From positions 622,633,348 to 622,697,347 of the forward strand of contig CM057342.1 of NCBI GenBank assembly GCA_030015575.1: a stretch of DNA of 64,000 nucleotides, written 5' to 3'. The position numbers were made by a program, and so were the translations under genes. Of the stretch, positions 1-11,156 are shown piece after piece. Each line of letters begins with the position of its first letter. Position 1 is the stretch's first letter. Source of the stretch: Agapanthus africanus. Taxonomy: Eukaryota > Streptophyta > Magnoliopsida > Asparagales > Amaryllidaceae. The notes below the pieces were generated by a model. It saw only the letters and a list, made by a program, of their open reading frames with translations, was not told the origin of the DNA and did not search any database.

Positions 1-1186
1 TAACAGCGGATATTCAAAACCAAATATTTGCCGACCGGCAAACAGCCCAGGTGAATTCCTCAAATATCACCGATTACAACGAATCCCGATATAATGAGGA
101 TAATCACCCAATTCCCAATAACTTACTCCCACTCATCATCTGTAAAACCATACAGATGTGAGAATCGTACCTGGTAAATACATACCCTGGAGTAAGTATC
201 TAATCGGGAAATCAGTTTTCCTTTAACATTACACAGTGAAACTGAAACATTGAAATGTTCCGAGGGGGTATTCTGGTATTCCTAGTAATGCCTCTTCCAG
301 ATTCACGACTGTAACCGTATAGTTCTCTGCCACCTCTCCAAATCCCTTCATATGTCTTTAGTCTTTACCTTCTGCACACCCCTTTAGGCCAAATGGTTTT
401 CTTCCTTCCCTACCGTTCGGCACCAGCCTATGGTTTGGAAGAAGACTATCCAATAAGCATAATGGGTGTACTGTCCCAATCCTAGGAACACTCGCAACAC
501 GAGAGAAGGTGAAGATAAAAGACACCTGAATGTACTTTATTCTTATTTCTCCTGAACCAGAATCCATCCCCGAACTGGAACAAGTTCCATTCGAGTTCGT
601 ATATAACCATACGATGGAGTATCCAAATAAACTGTGGATCTTCGTAGTGATACGGAGTGTCCTGGAGAAATACAAAGGTGATGTGGGAGTGGTAACGAAA
701 TATTTGGTTTGGTCGTGAATATCTGTTGCAATTTACTTTGCCCTCTTACTAATCCCTTGCTTTGTCTGAACTTAATACCTTCTGCACACCATCGTTATGC
801 TAATTGGTTTTCTTCATTCCCTACCGGTCGGCACCAGCCTAAGGTTTGGAAGAAGACAATCCAATTTGCGTAATAGGTGTACTACCCCTAAACCAAGGAG
901 TACTCGTAACCTGAGAGAGGGTAAAAGGAAAAGACAACTGAATAATCCTATCCGTTTTCTCCAGAACCGGAAACCATCCTCGAATTCCTTCGAGTTCGTA
1001 TCTAACCATACGATGGTTTTGTCCAATGGAAGTGGACGTTCGTAGTAAAACGGGGTGTCCTGGAGAAAAGGGTAAAAGTAGGAGTGGCAATGAGGTTTGC
1101 AACTCTGACAATCCAAAAGCCGGTGTTTAAGAAGGTTCGGTCAACTTGGTCACTGAGTCAAAGTCTTAGGGTCGGGTCAATGGTCG
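1..1186 (-). other. Unassigned internal region of copia C
   Basis: In copies A, B, D and E the sequence just after the splice-acceptor signature encodes gag or protease. Here it does not. The minus strand carries short open stretches of 62-122 codons with no motif I recognise: no CCHC, no DTG protease motif, no integrase motif. Most of it is a diverged tandem duplication. It could be captured foreign sequence, a decayed gag, or a non-coding filler of the kind found in large retrotransposon derivatives. I assign no function. Confidence 0.5.
365..1116 (-). repeat. Two-copy tandem duplication, period about 411 bp
   Basis: The motif TACCTTCTGCACACC occurs at 365 and again at 776. After it both copies share, in order, a TTCTTC..TTCCCTACCG block, GGCACCAGCCTA.GGTTTGG, GTGTACT, a TTCTCC.GAACC block and TTCGAGTTCGTAT.TAACCA. 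The copies have diverged strongly by eye (many substitutions and small indels), so the duplication is old. On the minus strand both keep partly similar open frames (for example a shared WL-TNS core), which could be chance. Confidence 0.8.
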
Positions 1187-1212
1187 CTGCCAAAGAGAGA
1201 GAGAAAAGAAAC
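1187..1212 (-). other. 3' splice-acceptor signature of copia C
   Basis: On the minus strand a 20-base pyrimidine-rich run (complement of the GA run at 1191-1212) ends in GGCAG followed by CGACCA. The same arrangement, pyrimidine tract then CAG then (GT/-)AGCGACC or CGACC, sits immediately before the coding region of A, B, D and E. It looks like a canonical 3' splice site. Confidence 0.55.
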
Positions 1213-1489
1213 ACTCAGCGTGCACTCTAACCTAGATCAGAATGGTTACCAATTTATCTAATCTGGAAACCTCCCACTGTACCTCAAATTCTCCTCCAAA
1301 CCTGAAAGAAGAATTAGTCGGGGTCACCCGAGGAGTAAACTAACTCATTAGTGGGAATCGGGATCCAACTATCATCGCATGATAACGTGACGGAATCCGC
1401 TCATATCATCACACTCCAGAAGGTATGCGCATATCTGGCAAGTTTCAGTACTTTTGAAACTCCCGATGTGATTTCTGCCCCATGCTCTT

Positions 1490-1690
1490 ATGACCTTGAC
1501 TTTGGCCAACATATCATAAGTCACATGTCAAGTTCTGCCCGTCATTCTCCAGGTTAATTTGAATCCACCCGTACATACCCTTGACTTTGGCCAAAATGGC
1601 AGCACGACTGTTCCAAACCAACGCATCTATCTATGCTGCATATGAATAACCAACAGCTACCAAACACTGTGCCTTGACTTTGGCCAACAT
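1490..1690 (-). repeat. Three-fold mini-hairpin motif in leader of C
   Basis: CCTTGACTTTGGCCAA-type motif at about 1493, 1578 and 1672. In sense RNA each gives a 5-bp stem UUGGC/GUCAA with loop CAAA. Spacing (85 and 94 bases) matches that in A, B and E although the sequence differs, which suggests the arrangement is kept. Confidence 0.65.
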
Positions 1691-1834
1691 ACACAGCTTG
1701 AATACTATTGACTACCCATATGAAACGACGGAGGGCTACGAATGGTTTCTGGCGAAAACCTTTAACGTAATGAACTTGATATCGTCGAAGGAACGGATAG
1801 CTTTTAAAAATATAGTGACGAAAACCGTTGCTAA

Positions 1835-2035
1835 AGAGGTCACTCCCGGTGAAGGGATCTCGGCTCTTTCCCCGTAGAATGAGGTGCAGGATATTCCAAA
1901 TGAATACCACGATGCAAAGCAAAAGTAATCGGCTATAGTGAAGTTAATGCCCTGACGCAAACTTCTGTCCAAGGGGTCACTCCCGGTGAAGGGATCTCGG
2001 CCCTTGCCTCGTCGACTGAGGAGCAGGATATTCTA
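1835..2035 (-). repeat. Duplicated two-hairpin module in leader of C
   Basis: Two copies about 135 bases apart of the block reading, on plus, GGTCACTCCCGGTGAAGGGA then CTCGGC then a CCTC/GAGG region. In sense RNA each block can form a short hairpin followed by a stem closed by AAGAG/CTCTT-like arms with CCC/GGG inside. In C the first hairpin is partly eroded compared with B. Confidence 0.6.
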
Positions 2036-2474
2036 AATGAATACCACGATGCAAAACAAAAGTAAACGTCCTTGCAATAACAGCTTTTGAAAAAGTGTTC
2101 CAACAACATCAGATTAGGTTTGTTTTTAACTTGCATTGATCCGAATCAACGCAGTCCCATCAATTGATCACACCAAAAAGAACGAAAATATACTGATGTA
2201 CGTATATGCCATCCGCATTCGCCACTGGGTCCCGTCATTACCCGTTAGGTTAGCTTACTAACGACAGAGCGGGGACTGGACTAGCGCGGATGCAAAACAT
2301 ATACAACATCTACTAATATATATACCAATATATTATATTCGCTCAAGGCGTGAATTAAATGCAACATCACAGAAATGTACAGCATCACAGAACAATACAG
2401 ATATCTGGGATCCCCGGGTTTCACAGAGCCGCTGAAACCCGACGTTCCCCTGGTCGTGTGGATAGCCTGTGCAA

Positions 2475-2755
2475 TGAAATCCTAGACCCCTACGGGCGCG
2501 GCAAGTCACCCGCCAAAACCTGAAGCGAGGCAGCCCCTTTCAGCGCCGTGAATGGACCACCCAGCACTTCACGGAATCCGGCAACTTGGGCACCCCTCCT
2601 GGGTCAAACCTGTACCCCCTACGAGTGCGGCGAATAGCCCGCCAATCCTAGAGTGAAGCCCCCTCCCTCTCAATGCCATGAGATGCGGACTTGTTGCCCT
2701 CTAGAACCCGGCTATCCGTGCACCCCTCCGCGGGGCAATCCTAGTACAGAAAGTA
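2475..2755 (-). repeat. C-specific GC-rich duplication in leader
   Basis: Two diverged copies of about 135 bp. Each runs from a TAGACCCCTACG or TACCCCCTACG start through GCGGC..CCCGCCAA, a CCATGA or CCGTGA, and ends in GCACCCCTCC. A and B have only one equivalent unit (about 20295-20425 and 40205-40340), so the duplication arose in the C lineage. Confidence 0.6.
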
Positions 2756-3474
2756 AAATATACATACAACGGGTACATCGACCGCAACCAGGTCGTGCCC
2801 CAAAATAATAATACAATCAGGCAGTGACGGCAGTCCACATGTCGGACGCTCGCCCCGCAATATCAAATATATATAATACAACAGCACAGTACTAGCATTG
2901 CATCCAGGCTATCCCCCACGACCGATCCGCAACATCACAGCAAATACATAGAACATCAACGTGAAAATCACGTTCGCAAATCCGTCTAACCGGGCTATAG
3001 CAGTTAGACCGGATTTACCGATCGAGTGACATTCACGGTCGCAGATATAATGTAAATACTGTGAAAAATGTGTTTAAAAAAATTTCCGATTGATCAAACA
3101 ATTAACAAGTGGGCCCCAAAAAAAACTGTAGCAGTTACAGAAAATATGAGCCCAATTTAAATATTCCAGAAACCCAAATTTATCCCCAGAAGCCCACTGG
3201 AAAAATCCGGCCCATTGATCTATTTAGACTGCGGCGGAAGGGCGGCCAAAAGTGGGTTTTGGCCGCGCTTCCGCGCTCTGATCAGGAGATCAATGCCTCG
3301 AATTTGAACAGTAGGCTTACAATTTCTAGTACATCAATATTTTACAACCTGAAAAATTTTTGGAGACTGAAAAATTTCAACAGAAACTGTCGTGGGTGTA
3401 TTTGGGTTTTCGGACATTTCGATCGATCGGAACTGAAAAACACATTACACAAAGCTAGACTAAGTTAATGGGGA

Positions 3475-3487
3475 GGCTCTGATACCA
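3475..3487 (-). other. Primer-binding site of copia C
   Basis: Minus strand TGGTATCAGAGCC, complementary to the 3' end of plant initiator-Met tRNA, one base after the LTR end. This fixes the orientation and the LTR boundary at 3489. Confidence 0.9.
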
Positions 3488-3488
3488 C

Positions 3489-5713
3489 TGTAAGTGCACG
3501 GCGGCGCCCCGGCCGTCAATCCGACGCCGGAATGCGGAAGCGGTGATAAACTTAAATTTTGCGGACTTTGCAAACCGGCACCACCGCGCACTTTAACCGG
3601 ATCGGACCATTAACTAGTCTAAGCTATCTACAAGAATGGGAATGGAGATATACCGACGATCCAAGTCCTCCGGTCTTCATCTCCACTCCGATCTCCTCGC
3701 GGGATCTCCGTCCACATCGTCGCCTCCTCGCCGGAAAAGGGCACCACATCGCCTTCGTCTTTTACGGGCTCCCGCCTCAATACCGAGGCAACTCGAGCAT
3801 GAAGCCGGCAACTCGACATGCTCAAGATATGCTGTAGAATGTAGTGTAGAAGATGCTTGTCTCTTTGGGGTTATGTTGTTGCCAATGAGGATGATGGAGG
3901 AAACAAGGATTAGAAAAATGGTGCTTGCATTTTTCTAGCATGAAAACTAGATCAAGAAAGAAAACTCTCATGAAATGAAGCTCTCTCTTCTTCTTCTCAC
4001 AACCATGAAAGACTTATTCATCAAGTGAGAATAAAGGGTGGAGGAATAACCATATCAAGCTAGAAGGGAGGTGAGTGTAGGAGAAGTCAAGAGGTGACCA
4101 CAAACAAACATGAACCATGCTTGTTCTACTATTCAACCCATACCCTTTCAATCACAATAAAAAGCAAGTCAATGGTGCAAGATATGAAAGCCATCATAAT
4201 CAATACAATTGCAAGAAACCCCCCCACAAAGTGTTATTTGCAAAACTGCAAATAACCCCCTCCATCGAAAAAGTCCGGCCGAGAAAGAACAAAGGAAAAC
4301 CGGCCGGAACGGAATGCAAACTGGCAACTCCAGAAAACTGGTCCCGTAATAAATTACAGGAAAACCCCAATACTGTGCATACACACCCGCATCTGTATTC
4401 CGTCCGGATACAAATGCAATGAGACAAAATCTACACTGTACTAAACTAAGACCAGCTTAAGCCAAAGCCGGCTAGTTAAATCCGTTCGATCCTGATCCGT
4501 GCAATACCGCACGTATCAGATCAAACCCTGCCATATACCTATACGGCTACTAGTACAAACCGTCCGATCCTGATCCATGTAATACCGCACGTATCTGATC
4601 GGACCCTGCCATATCTCCATACGGCCTCTACAGCGTTTCGCCCGAAAGCTGAGTAACTGAAAGTGTGGTGGACTCTAAAGACTCGTCAATACTATGGCTG
4701 TGGATTTAACCACTAGCCCGTCAGAGGTATAAGCCAATACGTAACGGGCCACCAGCTATTGACCAAAAGGGACGTCGATGAGCAAACTCATCCTGACACC
4801 CTACTGAGCCTGTCAGTGACAATATCCATGCAGTCCGGTCCGTTCGTCTATGAGTATCGCATGGCGGGCCTAGGGGGTTGGTAAAAGTCAGACCCCCAAA
4901 AGCGGTACAAGTCGTGTCGGAGTGTAGCCCAGAACACCCTGAGATACTACTGGAATACCTACCAGTAAATCTCCTTGCCTTGGCCAAGGACTTTGTGTAA
5001 TGGCTCTCCTAGACACAGCACGACCTCACCCCCAATACCGGGAGAGACGAACCCCTGAAGATACGCTCACTGCCTCCATGTGGCTCGGGACTGTACCCAA
5101 CTAAAACCTGTTTGCACGACTCCTTTGAGCCGTGGTAGGGTAGTAATCAAAGTACAGTGGGAACTCACACGAGACAAATGACGATCCCCAGGTCGATGAA
5201 CTAACCTGCACACATGTCACCAGGGAACTGCCATCTGACGTCTGGTATATGACCAACTAGCATGTTCCCGGCGAGTCCTGTCCGGTGTACTCATAACCCA
5301 ATGAGCACCTGTATACATCTTAGGTGATCCAACTGACACCAGTGGCTTGTGAGACCGGCCACCGCCCCTCGTCGGGGTCTCGACTGTATACACTAGTCTA
5401 CTAATGGAGTATCGATGCCCGGTCTCGAAACTCCCACGACTAGGGACTTTTTAAGGATATGCTTGTAGACCCCCAGCTCCCACTTATATGATCGCCCTCA
5501 TACTGCTGGTGGTCAAGCAAGAATCCTAGGGGCTCTATCAACGTGTAATAGCGACGTGTCATGTCACCTAAAACAGTACACGATGATAAAGGTAAACCAG
5601 ATAGCATACTATCATCTCGAGTAAGACTGTCCTACCGGGATAGGTCCTCCCTCAATCATTACAATCACGTACCTGTGACCTAATAATTGACTCTGAGGGC
5701 ACTATCTCCAACA
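3489..5713 (-). repeat. 5' LTR of copia C
   Basis: About 2.2 kb. Plus-strand start TGTAAGTGCACG next to the primer-binding site, plus-strand end CTCCAACA, giving TGTTGG...CTTACA in sense. It shares many blocks with the LTR of D (the left end TGTAAGT.CACG, the GACTCTAAAGACTCG block, the CAATACCGGGAGAGACGAA block and the GATCCTAGGGGCTC-like block near the U3 end), so C and D LTRs belong to one LTR family. Plus ORFs at 3559-3938 and 4117-4422 and the minus ORF at 4721-4987 lie inside it and are not genes. Confidence 0.85.
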
Positions 5714-6726
5714 CAAGATAGGTACTAGAATCCTGTGTCCAGCCGAGCATGCACTAAGCGGGTTTAGCGCAAATGGCAGCATGTGTGAACGATTTAAAAA
5801 TGGTTTATTTTGAAAAGTGTCGGACGTGAGAAAAATCACACAAAAATGCACAATCAACCCTAGAACTAAGGTCACCTAGTTCAAGTCATTAGGTCGCTCC
5901 TAAACTTCCAAAGGAAAAGCCGCAGGATCAATTTTCTACCACCTCTTTATCACTCTTGTGGCCAAGTTAATGCCAGATAAGTGGGAGGTATCCGCTATAC
6001 GAATCACAGAAATTAGCGGGCCTAATTAAGTAACCACTTGCCTCAGTCACACTTGCCTAGACACCATAAAAGAAATGCGGATAAGCGATAGATTACCTAC
6101 GACCTTTCTCTGTCCTAATTGATCGCAGCGGTCCTTAGAGTCTTGGTCTAGATATTTTTTAATTAATATAGGGTTATGCAGATGCTCGTTTTGTGATTTG
6201 TGGGGCCTAGGAAGGGTGATGAAATCCCCACCTAATTTGAATTTTGATCTTGCCCCTTAAAGTCCATATTAAAATATGCACAAACAAACCAATTTCAAAA
6301 CAAGCAAAAAGATTTTTGAGCGGCGATATTTTGCAAAGAATCCTGCAGAAAATAAAATTATTGGATCTCAAAGGAGAGAGAATGAGTTGTGGAAGTTACC
6401 AGAGGATTTTGTCTAGGCAAGTCCACCAAGTGGCCGCGGTTCCGTGGCTAAATGAACAATATTGCGGCGGTTCCGCCGCACTATGGTGCTTTCTTCCGAT
6501 GATTTTTCTTCAGTAGCCTTCTAACTTTCTCTGGGTCTTGATGAGTTTCTCTAAATCTTTATCTCCATGCTACACTGACTCCAGATATCCTTGCAAAAAT
6601 TCTCACACTAATTTTTAAATATACAAGTTGCTGTTTTGTTTTATTTTTATGATATGGATCACATAAGAATTCAACACGAATAGCAAGAAAAAAAATTTAC
6701 GCACGTATCTCGACAACGGCTCCATT
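5714..6726. other. Unclassified DNA between copia C and Athila-like LTR
   Basis: About 1 kb with no recognised coding domain. It may be part of an older LTR: it contains a TAGCGGGCCTAATTAAG.AACCACTTGCCTC style stretch reminiscent of Athila-type LTRs, but I cannot show termini. A 90-codon plus ORF at 6244-6516 has no motif. The GCGGCGGTTCCGCCGC palindromic stretch at about 6460-6480 is similar in style to CCGCGG-rich stretches in neighbouring elements. Confidence 0.4.
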
Positions 6727-8382
6727 TGATTGATCTTTGTAGTAGTTAACTGCAATCAATAACGGTGTCGTGTGTAGCTAGTCGAGATAAGTACGGGTCG
6801 TCCATAGGGATGCATGGAATTTCTAATCTTGCTTTAGACGAGTTGAATAAAATAAAAGAAGAAAGGAGAATAGATTCTAGATCTACACGGATGTAGAATA
6901 TATATAAAGAGGGCTTGTAGGGTTCATTAGGATTTAGTAGTCATGGATGACTAATAAAGATGATTCCTTTTATCTTTTGATAGATTTAAAACTGGATTGA
7001 TAGTGATGAATGAGGATTAGGGTTCTTGAAAGAAACTAAGGTTTCCCTACCATTGACCATTGTCTTTTTATTGATCTCTATTCATGTCTAACCCTTAACA
7101 AAACAATTGTTAATCTAATCTCAAATCGCGGTGAAGACTATCAATAAATTGATAGCGTGCCCGATTAGGATGTTAACGATTCTTTTGATAAAGTTTATAA
7201 ACTTCATAAGACGTAAAAGAAGTTAAAATATTTTCTCATCCATTGATCTACCCTAATCCTACGAACTCTATCAAGCGGAGAATTACTCGTGCATGATGGA
7301 GATAAAAGAAGAAAGGATAGAGAAGGAGATCATATTGTAAAATGCAGAAATTAAATGCGGAAAGTAAATACGAGATAATTAATCTAATGATCAACCTTTA
7401 TTAATCAACTTTACAAGTACAATTCTTTCGAGTTTAGATTATAAGAAGAAGTTACTCTCGATCTCAGCCTCGTAGGAAGTAGATGTTTCGTCGATGTTTA
7501 CGTTGCTTTATCACGTCGTATCGCGGATCTGTCATGGATCTCTTGTTCTTGACGGTGATTTGTTTGGTGTTAAAGGTGATGATTCTTAACTTTAGCCCTC
7601 GGTCCTTTATATAGCCCTCAAATCAGAAACCCTAGATCCCATAGGTTAAGATATGTTGATACGATCATCCTCAGAAAATCTCAGATCCAACGGCCATCAG
7701 AGGGCCGTGGATCCGCCGTGAATTGAGGCTATTCGCCGCAGAAGCGCTGCATCTTGGAGGAGTTAGGGTTTCAATCTTCTGTGGCTTCTACAAGTTGACA
7801 CAAGGAGATCTTCTAGATATTTGGATTTTGTAAACAGAGATATGGCCAGCTGTTCAATCTTTTTAAGATAAATGATGTGTTTGTGTGGATATGGTGTGCA
7901 ATCACTCCAATCAAGTTTGAGATGGGTTATATTTCAGACTTAGTTCCCGCTAAAGAATCAATACTATCCTTTCATATCCAATTTGCTTTATAAATTATTC
8001 TTGATATTACTTATTTTAAAACAAACTTGTTTGATCCTGAAAGAGTTTATTAATTTTTAAAAGTTTTACAGACATATCAGACTTGTCATCTAATTTTTCA
8101 AAACTCATGACACATGTAGTGTGATACAGAGACGTATAATAGCTACTGTTAAGCTTAAAGGATAGTTATCTTTTAGGTTTTCAATCTCTAAAAATAGGAT
8201 ATAGTTATTCCTATCTTATCAAACTATACCATCGGCATTTTGAATGTATGCTTTCCTACTAACTCGACAACAAAAGTTTTTTTGTTTTTGGAAATTTTTC
8301 GATTTTTATGAGTTTTTCAAATATGTATGCAAATGCAGAATATACAAATGAATGCAAAAGATATAGATGGTTACTGAGCACA
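6727..8382 (-). repeat. 3' LTR of Athila-like element (LTR1)
   Basis: Plus-strand start TGATTGATCT and end GAGCACA; a pyrimidine run (PPT complement) follows. The left boundary is supported by LTR2 at 44957, which begins with the same ten bases at a sharp junction with copia B. Shared blocks with LTR2 include CAATCAATAACGGTGTCG, GATAAGTACGGGTCGTCC, the TAGTAGTCATGGATGA block, ATTGATAGCG, CTACCCTAATCCTACGAAC and AAGCGGAGAATTACTCG. Confidence 0.65.
7605..7614 (-). promoter_or_regulatory. TATA box of Athila-like LTR1
   Basis: Minus strand CTATATAAAG followed by GACCGAGGGC. LTR2 has a matching CTATAAATAAG followed by GACCGAGAGC at 45831-45841. Conservation in position and orientation supports an LTR core promoter reading leftwards. 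Confidence 0.6.
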
Positions 8383-8398
8383 CCCCCTCACTTAAATC
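8383..8398 (-). other. Polypurine tract of Athila-like element
   Basis: Minus strand GATTTAAGTGAGGGGG directly upstream of the inferred LTR start. Standard second-strand primer position for an element in this orientation. Confidence 0.5.
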
Positions 8399-8658
8399 AG
8401 ACAGCGTCCTCGCTGTCATGCTATACAAATCAAAGTTGTGGAGGTAACAAAAAAACATGTCAGAATTTTCTTTTTTCTTTTTTCTGTTTTTTTCAAAGAG
8501 AATTTCACTAGACTTCTCACAGCAGAAAACAAATATTCAAAAGAAAAAGATAACTATTTATAAAAAGATCTGTATATACATACCCTTAAACTTATTTGAA
8601 ACAGTGTTTCCATTGTTTAATGCTGGATAATCGAAGTTTGGTGGTAAACGGAGGAAGA

Positions 8659-8932
8659 TCAGGCAATATAAATCGGCTCCTGCAACATCAGGAGCTCCTC
8701 CGATGGTTTTGCGGTAAGGAACGGTTTTACTCTGTGTCCGTTCACCTTGAATAGAGAACCATTCTTCGGATTCTCCAAATCCACCACGCCATGCGGTTAT
8801 ACATACCGCACAAGAAAAGGTCCCTTCTAGCGAGATCAAAGCTTATCGGGATGGAAATGAAGTCTGGTGTCGTAAAAAAGTACCTGTTGTCCAGACGTGA
8901 AACTTTTGCATATAAGGTGTTTATCATGAAAC
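8659..8932 (-). pseudogene. Integrase C-terminal fragment, Athila-like gypsy
   Basis: C-terminal part of a Ty3/gypsy integrase, the region that binds DNA after the DDE core. The minus strand reads HDKHLICKSFTSGQQVLFYD, then RLHFHPDKL, an in-frame stop, SR, another stop, KGPFLVRYV, a stop, PHGVVDLENPKNGSLFKVNG and RVKPFL, ending in IYIA and TGA at 8659-8661. The GPF..PHG..DP..G..FKVNG pattern is typical of Athila/Tat integrases. Several stops (one where the family has W in SRW) show it is dead. It is the left part of the integrase at 23823-24945, cut by copia A exactly between its GAAAC target duplications. Confidence 0.75.
8928..8932. repeat. Target-site duplication of copia A (left)
   Basis: GAAAC, matching 23818-23822. 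A perfect 5-bp duplication, as produced by LTR-retrotransposon integrases. Confidence 0.85.
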
Positions 8933-11142
8933 AGTTGGGCTTCCCTTACACCTAGTGTAGAGTTTGGTAGCATCACTCATGCCACTTTAAAATTTAGAGA
9001 GGTGCAAACCAAGCAAACCATGAATCATGCTAGAATTTCTAGGGTAACAAAATTTGCATCACATACAAAGAAGTAAAGAGATAAGAATTACAACCTTTGT
9101 AGTCCATTCCTTCGCTTCACAAGCTCCGTGTTGAGGTCCCTTCGCTGCGATCATCAAGAACTCTGACTCTCGTGAGGCTCCAAGAGGTGAATGATGCATC
9201 TTGCTTGAAGTCTTCATGATCTAAGATGATCTACCTTGAAGAATCTCTAACTCATGCTTACACTTCACTAAACAACTTATTAGAGAAGTGAACACCCTAA
9301 TCTAAGTGGCTAGAATAGATGAGGATGATGAAATAGGAATTTTACACTCATTTTTTTTCAAATTCTCACCATTTATCATCACAAAAACAAAAGCTAGCAA
9401 GCTTTTTTCAAGAGCAAGAAGAAGAAGAAGAAGCTAAAGCTTTTGTGATGAATAATGAAATTATTGTTATGGTTACAATGCAACCATGAGTTAAGAATGA
9501 GAGTCTTAACTCATGTAGAGAATAAACTAGAGTTAAGGGTTTGGGTTGGGTTAACAAATATGTACACAAAATATCAAAGGATGAAGACAAAAGAAAAGCT
9601 TCATGAAAAGCTAACCCAAAAGCTAAACCTAATCCAAACCCTAATTAGGTTTAATCTCTAAATCATTGTTGCATTTGTAACCCCAATTTGTTACAATATT
9701 ATATATCACATATACAATATATTTTGTAACAAAAAGAAAATAATACAATTAACATATATCGCATATATATCAATGTATTATCCGGTGAGAAAATGAATCA
9801 ATAAAGCGAGCTTATATTAGTTAAGGTAATGTAATATATCATATATATAATTATACATTAAATTATCGAATCAATACTTGATTCGACAATCCGGCTATAT
9901 TGCATTTAACCGGCTAATATAACATAACCAATTCATCGAATCAACACTTGATCCGATGACCCGGCTATATCACATATACCCGGCCGATATCTCATATCGC
10001 GAGAATAGAATACAGTATCTCATATTATATTATTCTCGGTCCCGCACATATCACATATGTGCTCCTACTCCGTTTTGCCTGAGCCAGAAAACCTCTGTGT
10101 AGGATTCTAAAGAATCGTCAATACACCGGGAGTAGGTGATGATCATATCAAACACCCATAAACTGCAAGCGGTCAGCTAAACGTAATAGCCACCCAGGTA
10201 TTGAGCGATCAGAAAATCAACAAGCAAGTCTGTACATTCTTCTGTTAGTCCAATCAGTAACACTACCGAACAGTCCGGTCTTTTCCTCTGGTATGTCGCA
10301 TATCAAGTCTAGGGGTGGTAAACGTCAGACCCCAGTAACCGATAAGTCGTGTCAATGTGAGGCTCATAACAAGTCGAGAAACTACTGATAACTCTTACCA
10401 GTAGCTCTCCATATCAACCGTGGCCAGGGACTTCCAGTTATAGCCAATCGAATACAGCACAACATCAACTCCCTATACCGGGAGAGACGAAACCCCTCCT
10501 ATCGCTCATTGCCTCCATGTGATTCGGGACTGTACCCAAAAGCCACCGTTTTTCACGCCCTCTTGGACGTGGTAAGGTGGAAATCAAAGCACAGTAGGAA
10601 TCACACAAGACTCTATGACGATCTCGGGTCTACAGACTAACCTGTACCAGTGTCACCGGAGAACTGCTATCTGACGATAGGTATAATACCATCTAGGAGT
10701 TCTCAGTGAGTCCGTTCAGTGTACTCAGTCTCCACTGAGCACCCGTACACCATCTTTGATGTCAAACACCGATGGATATGGGATCATCCATCGCCCATCA
10801 TATGGGTCAAGATGCGTATACGCTAGTTAACTCTGGTGTATCGATGCCCTGTCTCGATGCACCCTCGACTAGGAACAGTTATAGGATGTACTCGTTGACT
10901 ACCCTGGCCCCACTAGTATGATCTCATCATAGTCCTAGTAGTCAAGTACATATCCTAAGGGCTTTATCAACATGTGAGAGCAAGACAGTAAACCAATATA
11001 AGTCAACATGTTAAGACAAAGTGAAACCAGATAGCATACTATCATATCGAGCAAGAATGTCCTCACTATATATATCCAAGCATCCACTATAATATACATC
11101 ATATGTACAACAATGGTCTCTAGGGCATATATACAACTAACA
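8933..11142 (-). repeat. 3' LTR of copia A
   Basis: About 2.2 kb. The plus-strand start is AGTTGGGCTTCCC where the partner LTR has TGTTGGGCTTCCC, so the first T has mutated. It ends ACAACTAACA at 11142, followed by the polypurine tract. It contains two to three diverged copies of a TCGAATCAACACTTGATTCG..CCGGCTATAT block at 9860-10000. Confidence 0.9.
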
Positions 11143-11156
11143 ATCTCCCACTTGCA
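11143..11156 (-). other. Polypurine tract of copia A
   Basis: Minus strand TGCAAGTGGGAGAT, directly between the pol stop codon and the LTR start TGTTAG. The same tract occurs in D at 59936-59949. Confidence 0.85.

Larger units (their letters stand above)
1213..3474 (-). other. Long leader (5' UTR) of copia C
   Basis: About 2.3 kb between primer-binding site and splice-acceptor signature, without a credible coding frame. It is homologous to the leaders of A (18874-21596), B (39045-41760) and E (54123-57235). Recognisable blocks in sense order are the ATTTACCG/GTTAGACC block, a GC-rich C-specific duplication, the CCGTTAG..CTAACGG style inverted block near 2240-2290, two copies of a two-hairpin module and three mini-hairpins. 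Confidence 0.7.
1..5713 (-). mobile_element. Copia element C, 5' part (minus strand)
   Basis: Right-hand, 5' part of a Ty1/copia-type LTR retrotransposon. Order read on the minus strand: 5' LTR (5713 down to 3489), initiator-Met primer-binding site, long leader, 3' splice-acceptor signature near 1190, then about 1.2 kb not recognisable as gag or pol. The leader is homologous to those of copies A, B and E (same hairpin modules and three-fold mini-repeat), which places C in the same family. The rest of the element lies left of the window. The 5 bases after the LTR (5714-5718, CAAGA) would be one half of a target-site duplication, but the partner is not visible. Group membership is well supported; autonomy is unknown. 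Confidence 0.8.

Noticed and set aside
3475..3487. tRNA-like matches at the LTR ends
   Set aside because: Only the 12-13 bases complementary to the iMet tRNA 3' end are present: primer-binding sites, not tRNA genes. The same holds for A, B, E and the Tekay element.
3559..4422. Plus-strand ORFs in the copia C LTR as host genes
   Set aside because: They lie inside a 2.2-kb LTR, lack domains and overlap other open frames.
6244..6516. 90-codon plus ORF in the unclassified stretch
   Set aside because: No recognisable motif and repeat-like surroundings with a palindromic GC stretch.
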